From: SIG440 sp045645905
Lineage (GTDB): Bacteria > Bacillota > Clostridia > Monoglobales > Monoglobaceae
Direction of reading: 5' to 3'
DNA: 14,722 nt
Assembly (NCBI GenBank): GCA_045645905.1
Contig: JAZRJT010000094.1
Location: 1 to 14,722 of the forward strand
Shown: positions 8,076 through 13,976 of the stretch, piece by piece
How the letters are laid out: each line of letters opens with the position of its first letter
How positions within the stretch are numbered: the stretch's first letter is position 1
Made by a program: the position numbers and the translations under genes
Notes under the pieces: generated by a model
What the model saw: the letters and a program-made list of their open reading frames with translations, nothing else
Told to the model about the DNA's origin: nothing
Databases searched by the model: none

Positions 8076-8160
8076 GGACTGCACCGCCTTTCACCACAGT
8101 TTTAGTTTTTGACGGTGCTTTCTGCGGAGATTTTTTTACTAACAGTCCAATATTTCTCAC
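8062..8160 (-). CDS. Possible 32-aa basic phage protein between capsid and connector genes
   Basis: A GTG at 8160 is preceded by GGGAGGG at 6 nt and opens a 33-codon frame ending TAA at 8062. The product begins MRNIGLLVKKSPQKAPSKTK and is strongly basic, with eight lysines and two arginines and only one acidic residue. It fills the 100-nt gap between the major capsid and connector genes and overlaps the connector start by 14 nt, which fits translational coupling. An ATG two bases earlier is followed immediately by TGA, so only the GTG is usable. No family is recognised. It could be a small accessory head protein or simply a leader that couples translation; expression is unproven. Confidence 0.5.
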   Translation of the reverse strand: MRNIGLLVKKSPQKAPSKTKTVVKGGAVRDKA

Positions 8161-8184
8161 ATTAATCCCTCCCTTATGCCGCTC

Positions 8185-9060
8185 TTAGTTTGCGGCGTGG
8201 TGCAAGTAGATGCCCTTTACCTTGTTCTCATACACATCCGCAATGCCGTATGAACGGTAGAAGAACTTCCACGCATCGGATACCTGATTTTCTTCGGGTG
8301 TTACAACCTTGCTTACCAGGTGCTTTTGATACTGAATAGCGGCCGTTTTTTCAACAATCATAAAGTTGATATTTTTACCGCCATTTGAAGCCTTTACAAA
8401 ATGGCCCGCAGTTTCGCCGTCGGATGAGCCGTCATAAAGGCTGATTGCAGTATAAAATCTGCTCTGCGGAACCTTAACAATCTGCGAAAAGCTGTCAAGA
8501 ACCGCTTTTGATTTTGTTGTGTCAATGTTCATCACAGCGTTATAGAGTGTAGGTGTAATAAACAAAATTCTTGACTCCATAGGAACTTCTGCTTCGTCCA
8601 TAGAATTCTGTGCCGCAATAAGTGCCGCAAGTGTATCCTCAGCAGCAGCAAGGTCTGCTGAAACTTTTGTGATACCTTCAGTTCCCGCATACTGAGCAAA
8701 ACGGAAGGCGTCAATCTCAGGTGCAGCCTTAGTGCGCACAAACTCGCCCGAAAGCTGACCGAATGCCACGCCCGCTGTTTCTTCATTATCCATTGCATCA
8801 ATGGTAAACGAACGTCCTCTTTCATAATTAAAAGTTACTGTTTCATTTGTAAGGGTAACATCACCGCTTACATAACCGCCGTCTCTGCTGTAATCCGCAA
8901 GACCGTCCATAGACATCTTGGGGATTACAATTTCATTTGCATTGGCACCCATTTTAACGAGACGGTTGTTGCCGTCAAGGACAGATGTAACAGACGAAAT
9001 CTTATACACCTCGTCAAGAGTATCAATATACTGTTTAAATTTTTCAATTGCATTAGCCAT
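8185..9060 (-). CDS. Major capsid protein (HK97 fold)
   Basis: This 291-aa protein starts at ATG 9060 behind AAGGAGAG. It shows the signature of clostridial HK97-fold capsids: an N-terminal arm (FKQYIDTLDEVYKISS), the conserved E-loop/P-domain strip ADYSRDGGYVSGDVTL followed by FNYERGRSFTIDAMDNEET, FGQLSGEFVRTKAAPEIDAF, a long alanine-rich helix around residues 135-155, and the A-domain segment ILFITPTLYNAVMN. The C-terminus VSDAWKFFYRSYGIADVYEN is also typical. There is no N-terminal delta domain or neighbouring protease; assembly instead relies on the GP20-type scaffold encoded just upstream. At 291 aa it is on the short side for the fold. It forms the icosahedral shell. Confidence 0.93.
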   Translation of the reverse strand: MANAIEKFKQYIDTLDEVYKISSVTSVLDGNNRLVKMGANANEIVIPKMSMDGLADYSRDGGYVSGDVTLTNETVTFNYERGRSFTIDAMDNEETAGVAFGQLSGEFVRTKAAPEIDAFRFAQYAGTEGITKVSADLAAAEDTLAALIAAQNSMDEAEVPMESRILFITPTLYNAVMNIDTTKSKAVLDSFSQIVKVPQSRFYTAISLYDGSSDGETAGHFVKASNGGKNINFMIVEKTAAIQYQKHLVSKVVTPEENQVSDAWKFFYRSYGIADVYENKVKGIYLHHAAN

Positions 9061-9081
9061 AAATTATCTCTCCTTTTCTTT

Positions 9082-9642
9082 TTAATCTACAGGCAAGCCC
9101 ATAATCTCGCGGATATCACCACGGCTCAGCTCTCCGCCAAAACCCATTGTTGATGCAATAACAGCAGGGGTATCACTGGAGGCTATAAAAAGATTTTCAG
9201 TATCCTTTGTAATTTCATCAAAAATCTCTTTATCGTCCCTTTCCTGATTTTCACCGCTTTGCAAAGCTTTGCAAAAGCTGTCAAAAATCCCATCCCTTGT
9301 GTAATTGTTCAAAAACTTTGCCTCCCCAACAACTGCGGCAAATCGATTTTTCAAATCTACCGTCTGTGCATCCTTCTCATCCTGTGCACGTCTGTCATCA
9401 ATGATTTTTTGCAGCTCCTCTGCTCTTTTTTTAATTTCTTCTGCCTCACATTGACTTGTTCTCAAAGTATCAAGCTCGCTTTCCATATCCGCAATTCTTG
9501 CGGCTTTGCCCTCAAGCTCGGTTTTCAGTTCTTCTGCTCCTCGCTTGGCTTTTCCGATGTCCAGAGAATTAATATCAAGTATTTTCTTCAGCTGTTCGTC
9601 CGAAATCCCCTCAATAATTCCTCTTAAATCATCTCTTGTCAT
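9082..9642 (-). CDS. GP20-family capsid scaffolding protein
   Basis: A 186-aa protein from ATG 9642, with AAAGGAT about 8 nt upstream. It is highly charged and coiled-coil rich between residues ~25 and 100 (AEELKTELEGKAARIADMES; EEIKKRAEELQKIIDDR), followed by a globular C-terminal part with FAAVVGEAKFLNNYTRDGIF and an end at GDIREIMGLPVD. This is the organisation of 'phage minor structural protein GP20' scaffolds, in which the coiled-coil drives head assembly and the C-terminal helices bind capsid subunits before the scaffold leaves. It lies immediately before the capsid gene as expected. No protease domain is fused to it. Confidence 0.88.
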   Translation of the reverse strand: MTRDDLRGIIEGISDEQLKKILDINSLDIGKAKRGAEELKTELEGKAARIADMESELDTLRTSQCEAEEIKKRAEELQKIIDDRRAQDEKDAQTVDLKNRFAAVVGEAKFLNNYTRDGIFDSFCKALQSGENQERDDKEIFDEITKDTENLFIASSDTPAVIASTMGFGGELSRGDIREIMGLPVD

Positions 9643-9721
9643 AATGCATCATCCTTTCAGTTTGTTTTCGCAGTTTCTGTCTGCATTGGATTAGTAGTTT
9701 ATCGACTTTTCGGTCATATTT

Positions 9722-11053
9722 TTATTTAGTTTTTTGCACTTTTAATTTTGCGGTTTCCTCGTCTTCACCAAAATACCACATTCTGAATTCCCATGGAGCC
9801 ATAATACCGCTATTGACCAAAATTTGTTTTTCTTCAAACTGGGTCTTACGGTCTGCCTCGATGCTGTCATCAAAGTCAAAAGATACGCTGTAATCACTCT
9901 TCGGCGCAAGATTATAAAGAGTGCACCACACGTCCATCGCATAAACAAGCTCAAGCAGAGCATTTTTAAGTGCCTTTTGATTGTCCGAAACAGTTGCATA
10001 GCTTCTTTGCTTTGACGCACGAATTTCCTCTGCCGTCTTTTCGGTATCACTTACCTCGGATAATGTTCCGTATGCAAAACCGCAGTTAAACTCAATCTGT
10101 CTTAAAATGCGGTTAAGCCCCCTGGTAAGCTCCCCTTCACGAAGCTCGGGCGACCATTCGCGGAAGAAGTCCATATCTTCAACCTCCAAAGTCCTGTAAA
10201 GCCGTCTGTCAGGAAGTTTTGGTCTGCCGTCCTTGTCACGCTTGAATGCCATTGCATTGGCAATTAGTGCCCTCTCACCGCTTTCAAATTCCCATAGAAG
10301 ACGTGAGTATTGCTTGTCTGCATCAGAAATTAAATTCACCGCATTAGCATATACCGAAACCCCAAGGGGCGAACCGGAATCAATCGTGTTTGCAATTGCA
10401 GGTCTGAAATACCCAAACAATGGCTGTGTAACATTTTTAATTGCCAGACTTTGGGCAAGATCCTTCCATTCCTCCACCTCGCCAAGCGGAACACTCTTTC
10501 CAAGATAATCGCAATTATTACTGCAAAATGCCTGATTGGTGATTTCATATGTGCCATCTTTAATGCGGTGCCCTTCAAGACGGGTATAATACCTTGACCC
10601 GATTTTGCGCTTCTGCACAAAAACTGCACCTCGGATTTTGCCGGTTTCATCGAACTCTGTGGGGAAAAACTTGTCCGCCTGAATAAAATCCACCTTAATC
10701 TTGCCACCTGAAACATATGGTTTCATTACAAGTCCGCCCTTGGCACAGCCGTATTCCACAGGAATTCTTATATTGTCAATTACCTCACGGTAACATTTAT
10801 CAAGAAAGTCCCCTCGCTTGCCACCCGAAACTCTTGAATTCATTTCCACCGTAATCAGCCTTGCCATTTCAAATGAAATCGCCGCAGGCAGATGAAGCCC
10901 CTCGCTCTTCTCATACAGGTCCTTCCACACTCTCTGGGCACAGCTCATCTCATCAGATACCGCAATATCCGCAGCATAAGCCGACCCAATCACTCTTTTG
11001 TCAAACATACCTTTTCTCATCCTTCCGATAAATTCTTTTATATTTTCAAACAT
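9722..11053 (-). CDS. Portal protein (SPP1 Gp6-like)
   Basis: The 443-aa protein starts at ATG 11053 (AAGGGAGA upstream). It follows the portal plan: N-terminal wing (residues ~1-130) with SFEMARLITVEMNSRV, a strand-rich part with GCAKGGLVMKPYVSGGKI and FIQADKFFPTEFD, central clip/stem around residues 200-280 containing FGYFRPAIANTIDSGSPLGV, YANAVNLISDADKQYSRLLW, and a C-terminal crown section with TLSEVSDTEKTAEEIRASKQ, a strongly conserved portal motif. The dodecamer forms the DNA entry channel and docks terminase. No minor head (MuF/gp7) gene follows; only 79 nt separate it from the scaffold gene, a difference from many related phages. Confidence 0.92.
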   Translation of the reverse strand: MFENIKEFIGRMRKGMFDKRVIGSAYAADIAVSDEMSCAQRVWKDLYEKSEGLHLPAAISFEMARLITVEMNSRVSGGKRGDFLDKCYREVIDNIRIPVEYGCAKGGLVMKPYVSGGKIKVDFIQADKFFPTEFDETGKIRGAVFVQKRKIGSRYYTRLEGHRIKDGTYEITNQAFCSNNCDYLGKSVPLGEVEEWKDLAQSLAIKNVTQPLFGYFRPAIANTIDSGSPLGVSVYANAVNLISDADKQYSRLLWEFESGERALIANAMAFKRDKDGRPKLPDRRLYRTLEVEDMDFFREWSPELREGELTRGLNRILRQIEFNCGFAYGTLSEVSDTEKTAEEIRASKQRSYATVSDNQKALKNALLELVYAMDVWCTLYNLAPKSDYSVSFDFDDSIEADRKTQFEEKQILVNSGIMAPWEFRMWYFGEDEETAKLKVQKTK

Positions 11054-11068
11054 AACAATTTCTCCCTT

Positions 11069-12274
11069 TTACAAAAGTCTTTTTCCGGCAACAGTGGAAC
11101 AAAAATACCTTATATCATCCATAGCATGGTCAAACTCCTTTACCACAGTATCCTGAGCGGCATTCTCGTCCCAGCAATATGTGCCAAATTCACGGATTGC
11201 ATCCGTACAGCTTTTGTGTATAAGCAGCCTTCCGCTTTGCAACAGATTTCCCGTAATCCGTATACCGTTAAGCACATTGTTGTCAGCCTTTCTCACACTA
11301 AACTCACCGTGCCTGCGTATTGTCTCAATAAAGCTTGCGGCAGACGGGTCAATGATTACGCAATTTATGTTGTAGCCCTCAGCTAAATTTTGAAGACGGC
11401 TGTAATATTCCTCATCGGTAAGAAGCTTTTTGCTCTTTCTGCCCGAATAATAGTTTTCCTTAATTCTCACAGCACATTTGTCATCCAAGCGCCACAGACC
11501 CATACTGCAAGGGTTCAATGTTCCGTAGTCAACCGATATGTAATACTCAGCCACACCCTCAGACGGCGGTATTTCCTCCACTATGTGTGCTTTTTCATCA
11601 AACATAGGATAAACAAGCCCTTCAGCACTGCACCACTCGCCAAGTATAAACCGCCTGTAAAAAACACCTGTATACTCCTTTTTCAGCTCTTCTACATACC
11701 TTTTATCAAGGAATGTATTGTCATCAATCAAAAACTCCATTAACAAAAAGTCAAGCTCGTCCCGTCGGTCAATATACTTTTGCTTAAACCAATGATTTGG
11801 ATTGTCAGGATTGGTTGTGCCAAAAAGTCTTGCTCCCTGCATCGATAATCGTGACAGCAGCATCCCGAAAAACTCTTCGGTATAAAGCGTTATTTCGTCA
11901 CAATAAGCACCCTGCAGGGTCATTCCCCGAATTTTGCTTTCAGCCTCGGCATCGCTGACGCCTTCAAAGTATATCCGCCTTCCATATAAAACACCTTCCT
12001 TCTTTGATATGGAATATTTAAAATTATTTTTCCCCGCCAGTTCTTCAAGCAAATCAAGGCAATTTCGCTTAAGGGTTGACAACGTCTTTGCTGTCATCAG
12101 GAAACATCCGTCAGTTGGCATATTGCGTATCCACACGCACCACAAAACCAGACTTATCCAGGTTTTGCCTGACCTGACACTGCCGTGAAGAACGTTAATT
12201 CGCCTCAAGCCCCCGTTTTTTGCAAGCTCCATCAGTAGATTTTGCTTTTCGGTCAGTTTTTTGTATTTTCTCAT
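11069..12274 (-). CDS. Terminase large subunit (PBSX-type, TerL)
   Basis: The 401-aa motor has both domains intact. ATPase: Walker A GSVRSGKT at residues 31-38, Walker B-like GAYCDEI with D126/E127, and coupling motif GTTNPDNPNHW around 152-162. Nuclease (RNase H-like): D249 in SVDYGTLNP, D309 in VIIDPSAASF, and D386/D387 in HAMDDIRYF. This is the PBSX/headful type. It cuts and pumps DNA into the prohead through the portal. The ATG at 12274 is the only in-frame choice, because TGA lies four codons upstream; the SD GGAGG is 13 nt away, a long spacing that may lower translation. Nothing suggests decay, so the motor appears functional. Confidence 0.95.
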   Translation of the reverse strand: MRKYKKLTEKQNLLMELAKNGGLRRINVLHGSVRSGKTWISLVLWCVWIRNMPTDGCFLMTAKTLSTLKRNCLDLLEELAGKNNFKYSISKKEGVLYGRRIYFEGVSDAEAESKIRGMTLQGAYCDEITLYTEEFFGMLLSRLSMQGARLFGTTNPDNPNHWFKQKYIDRRDELDFLLMEFLIDDNTFLDKRYVEELKKEYTGVFYRRFILGEWCSAEGLVYPMFDEKAHIVEEIPPSEGVAEYYISVDYGTLNPCSMGLWRLDDKCAVRIKENYYSGRKSKKLLTDEEYYSRLQNLAEGYNINCVIIDPSAASFIETIRRHGEFSVRKADNNVLNGIRITGNLLQSGRLLIHKSCTDAIREFGTYCWDENAAQDTVVKEFDHAMDDIRYFCSTVAGKRLL

Positions 12275-12301
12275 ATGGGTGTATCAGCCTCCGTCAAGTC
12301 G

Positions 12302-12553
12302 TCATTTCACATCATCAAAATCATCAAACAGCGTGGCAAGAGAACCCTCAGCCGTCAAATCTTTTTCGCCTGTGCCAAATTTGTCGATTAAGGTTCCCAT
12401 CACCGAGGAAAGCTGATTGAGAGGTGCAGAAGAAATTCTCTCAGGGTTTCCTAATTCAGCCATTATGCTGTCAATCAGTTTACAGGCATCCTTCTTCTTT
12501 TTGCGAATATAATCAGAAATCATATTATCCTCATCAGTTTTTTTCTTTGCCAC
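12302..12553 (-). CDS. Short putative terminase small subunit (TerS-like)
   Basis: I choose GTG 12553 (83 aa, MAKKKTDEDNMISDY) because GAGGTG lies 6 nt upstream; the earlier GTG at 12562 overlaps that site. The protein is a run of helices: a basic N-terminus (KKKKDACKLIDSIMAEL), then PLNQLSSVMGTLIDKFG, which resembles the helical oligomerisation hairpin of TerS proteins, and an acidic end (SLATLFDDFDDVK). Typical TerS proteins are 140-180 aa and carry an N-terminal HTH for pac recognition; none is visible here. Position directly ahead of TerL and behind the late promoter supports TerS, but it could be an accessory packaging factor. Confidence 0.55.
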   Translation of the reverse strand: MAKKKTDEDNMISDYIRKKKKDACKLIDSIMAELGNPERISSAPLNQLSSVMGTLIDKFGTGEKDLTAEGSLATLFDDFDDVK

Positions 12554-12594
12554 AAATCTCACCTCAAACGCTGTAAAAACTTATTTATAATTTA

Positions 12595-12623
12595 ATTATA
12601 CCTTTCCAAAAACGGACAAAACG
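12595..12623 (-). promoter_or_regulatory. Candidate activator-dependent late promoter
   Basis: On the minus strand a perfect TATAAT lies at 12600-12595, about 42 nt ahead of the TerS start. At a 16-18 nt spacing there is no TTGACA-like -35 box; the position is instead occupied by repeats of GTCCGTTTT. A good -10 with repeats in place of -35 is what one expects of a promoter activated by the sigma-like regulator encoded just upstream. In staphylococcal phages RinA acts at the same place, between its gene and terS. The role is inferred. Confidence 0.6.
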
Positions 12624-12644
12624 GACATTATGGTCCGTTTTGTC
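12615..12644. repeat. Perfect 12-bp inverted repeat, candidate regulator site
   Basis: Arms at 12615-12626 and 12633-12644 are exact inverses (GACAAAACGGAC / GTCCGTTTTGTC) around a 6-nt centre. A further direct copy of AAAACGGAC at 12609-12617 abuts the second at 12618-12626, making three 9-bp units, two tandem and one inverted (12633-12641). As RNA on the minus strand it would fold into a 12-bp hairpin followed a little later by U5, so a terminator is possible too, but the U tract is separated by CCG. Confidence 0.7.
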
Positions 12645-12648
12645 ATAA

Positions 12649-13008
12649 TCACTCTTTAATTAAACTTTTCAAATACCTTTCCGCAATCTTGCGCACACCG
12701 TCCTCGCTGTTATATCCCCCCGTCATATAACTAACCTTCTTCCACGACATACACCTGACATATCTGTAATAAAAAATCTGTCTTGTCAGGCTGTCATCAA
12801 TTGAATTCAAAAACTTGTCTATCTGACTTTTTAATTTGTTGCAACGTCTGATTTTTTCAACAATCGCTTTTTCGTGCCGTTTTATCTCTTCATCATCCAC
12901 AAAGCTGTCTTCACCTCGTGCCAGAATTTTAAGATTAACAAGCTCCTCTGTGTCATGCATAATCTCCCGATTTAAGTAATAACATTGCATAAGCTCTTTT
13001 TTTGTCAT
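12649..13008 (-). CDS. Sigma-region-4/ArpU/RinA-like late transcription activator
   Basis: I choose ATG 13008 (119 aa, MTKKELMQCYYLNREIM) because GGAGG lies 9 nt upstream and the ATG overlaps the preceding stop as ATGA. Residues ~15-65 form a charged helix-rich part. Residues ~66-118 contain the recognisable phage regulator signature: FLNSIDDSLTRQIFYYRYV, then a helix-turn-helix of sigma-70 region 4 type, CMSWKKVSYMTGGYNSEDGV, and RKIAERYLKSL. Proteins of this type sit just before terS in many Gram-positive prophages and switch on the late operon; PBSX Xpf occupies the same place. The candidate target, a perfect dyad, begins 5 nt after this gene. Confidence 0.82.
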   Translation of the reverse strand: MTKKELMQCYYLNREIMHDTEELVNLKILARGEDSFVDDEEIKRHEKAIVEKIRRCNKLKSQIDKFLNSIDDSLTRQIFYYRYVRCMSWKKVSYMTGGYNSEDGVRKIAERYLKSLIKE

Positions 13009-13196
13009 ATAGCCTTTCCTCCGTAATAATTTTTCCTGCACTCTTCAGTGCAAAAACTGCGTCCGAATCTGTCTGTTTCGCAATTTTCACCATCTGTATA
13101 TACAGGTGCTCCGCAACAGTAACAAAACATACCACCGTTACCTGAAAAAAACTCAAACCAATTTATCATATTAAAATTAGTAAACACTTTCTTCAT
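13005..13196 (-). CDS. Small cysteine-rich zinc-finger-like protein (TRASH/FCS-like)
   Basis: A 63-aa protein from ATG 13196, overlapping the Cro-like gene by 20 nt and the activator gene by 4 nt (ATGA). Residues 25-53 carry CYCCGAP (C25, C27, C28), C39, and FCTEEC (C49, C53). The pattern CxxC-G...FCxxxC followed by RKNYY closely resembles TRASH/FCS-type zinc fingers, which bind metal and often partner proteins. The N-terminus is hydrophobic and aromatic (FNMINWFEFF). I know of no established function for such a protein in this position. Tight coupling between two regulators suggests a regulatory or partner role. Position argues against chance: the frame is kept between two overlapping genes. 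Confidence 0.65.
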   Translation of the reverse strand: MKKVFTNFNMINWFEFFSGNGGMFCYCCGAPVYTDGENCETDRFGRSFCTEECRKNYYGGKAI

Positions 13197-13440
13197 TATT
13201 CACCATCCTGTCCGGCTCTTCGTTTCCTTTAGGAAACTTTTTATTAAAAAAAATATGCATTATCTGCCTTTTCTTTAAAGAAAAAATTTGCGATATACAT
13301 TTTATTTCCCACAAAGTAAATTCCGTTTCGCCGTTTAATTTTTTATCAAGCACATCATAATTAATCCCCAATAGCTGCGACAACGTTTCTTCTGGAATCT
13401 TTCTGTCATTTATCAGTTTTTTTAGCTCTTCGCAATACAT
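13177..13440 (-). CDS. Cro-like small HTH phage regulator
   Basis: I choose ATG 13440 (87 aa, MYCEELKKLINDRKIPEETL) because AGGAGGTGA lies 5 nt upstream; an in-frame GTG overlaps that SD. An HTH is seen at about residues 16-40 (ETLSQLLGINYDVLDKKLNG), followed by ETEFTLWEIKCISQIF, the signature of small phage Cro/DUF739-type regulators. It ends with a short charged tail overlapping the next gene. It is the first gene of the leftward early transcript and is divergent from the repressor, the classic arrangement of a lysogeny switch; it likely competes with the repressor at the shared control region. Confidence 0.78.
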   Translation of the reverse strand: MYCEELKKLINDRKIPEETLSQLLGINYDVLDKKLNGETEFTLWEIKCISQIFSLKKRQIMHIFFNKKFPKGNEEPDRMVNNEESVY

Positions 13441-13474
13441 TAGAGTCACCTCCTGTCAATATGGAACTCTAAAG

Positions 13475-13503
13475 ATATTACCATTATTTTACAATTTTGT
13501 CAA
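13475..13503 (-). promoter_or_regulatory. Leftward early promoter for the Cro-like operon
   Basis: On the minus strand, TTGACA (13503-13498) is followed by 17 nt and then TAATAT (13480-13475), with TGG in front giving an extended -10. It is a near-consensus SigA promoter placed ~35 nt before the Cro-like start. Its -35 end lies 40 nt from the -35 of the divergent repressor promoter, so bound repressor could cover both. Confidence 0.78.
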
Positions 13504-13542
13504 TAGGAAGTTAACAATTTTTTACTTTTTTGTAAATATTAG

Positions 13543-13571
13543 TTGCAATTAGTAAATTAATGTGATATACT
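13543..13571 (+). promoter_or_regulatory. Rightward promoter for the repressor gene
   Basis: TTGCAA at 13543-13548 and TATACT at 13566-13571 are separated by exactly 17 nt, with TGA before the -10 (extended -10). It lies ~40 nt ahead of the repressor ATG. The hexamer ATTAGT occurs at 13538-13543 and 13548-13553, one helical turn apart, overlapping the -35; this may be part of an operator. Confidence 0.75.
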
Positions 13572-13610
13572 TTAGCAAGAAAAGTTCTCCAAAAGAAAGG
13601 ACCATTCACT

Positions 13611-13913
13611 ATGCTTATAAACATCAACCAAAGAAGAAAAGACCTCGGATTAACTCTCGAAAAAATAGCCGACTACGTCGGGGTCAGCAAAAGCACGGTA
13701 AAAAAATGGGAAAGCGGTTACATAAAAAATATGGGTCGCGACAAAATCATGCTGCTTGCCGAAATTTTACAGGTTTCGCCTCTTGACATCCTTGATTTGC
13801 CCGAAAACAATGAAAATATTATTATATGTCACAAGGGTAGTATGGCAGAACGCTATACAGTGTCAGACGAAATTTATGACAAAATTCTTGCACTGATTAA
13901 AAATGAAAAATAA
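13611..13913 (+). CDS. XRE/CI-like prophage repressor, HTH only
   Basis: A 100-aa protein from ATG 13611, SD GAAAGGA ~9 nt upstream. The HTH_3 fold fills residues ~1-62: RRKDLGLTLEKIADYVGVSK, the recognition helix around STVKKWESG, then a helix DKIMLLAEILQVSPLDILDL. The remainder (NENIIICHKGSMAERYTVSD) is short, with no S24/LexA-type peptidase and no ImmA partner gene visible. So SOS-type autocleavage is not supported; induction must work otherwise. PBSX Xre is a similarly short HTH repressor. It is the only phage-type gene on the plus strand and is divergent from the lytic operon. The protein ends 63 nt before upp. Confidence 0.85.
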   Translation: MLININQRRKDLGLTLEKIADYVGVSKSTVKKWESGYIKNMGRDKIMLLAEILQVSPLDILDLPENNENIIICHKGSMAERYTVSDEIYDKILALIKNEK

Positions 13914-13915
13914 TG

Positions 13916-13944
13916 TAGACAAACCTCACAATTTATAGTATACT
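13916..13944 (+). promoter_or_regulatory. SigA-type promoter of upp
   Basis: TAGACA (13916-13921) and TATACT (13939-13944) are spaced 17 nt, close to consensus (5/6 each). The promoter begins right after the repressor stop codon, and upp then has GTGAGGT as SD ~7 nt before its ATG. It indicates that upp is transcribed on its own and not only by read-through from the repressor. Confidence 0.7.
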
Positions 13945-13976
13945 GAAAATAATATCAATTAAGTGAGGTATTACAA

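Noticed and set aside
9643..9721. An 8-codon ORF between portal and scaffold
   Set aside because: It is too short, lacks a suitable SD, and probably arises by chance.
12615..12644. Simple rho-independent terminator between activator and TerS
   Set aside because: Not excluded, but U5 does not follow the stem directly, and the tandem third half site and adjacent TATAAT fit a regulator-bound promoter better.
13923..13969. 7-bp inverted repeat ACCTCAC / GTGAGGT around the upp promoter, suggesting RBS masking
   Set aside because: The upstream arm lies within the promoter spacer, before the expected transcript start, so it would not be in the mRNA; 7 bp over 33 nt is likely chance.
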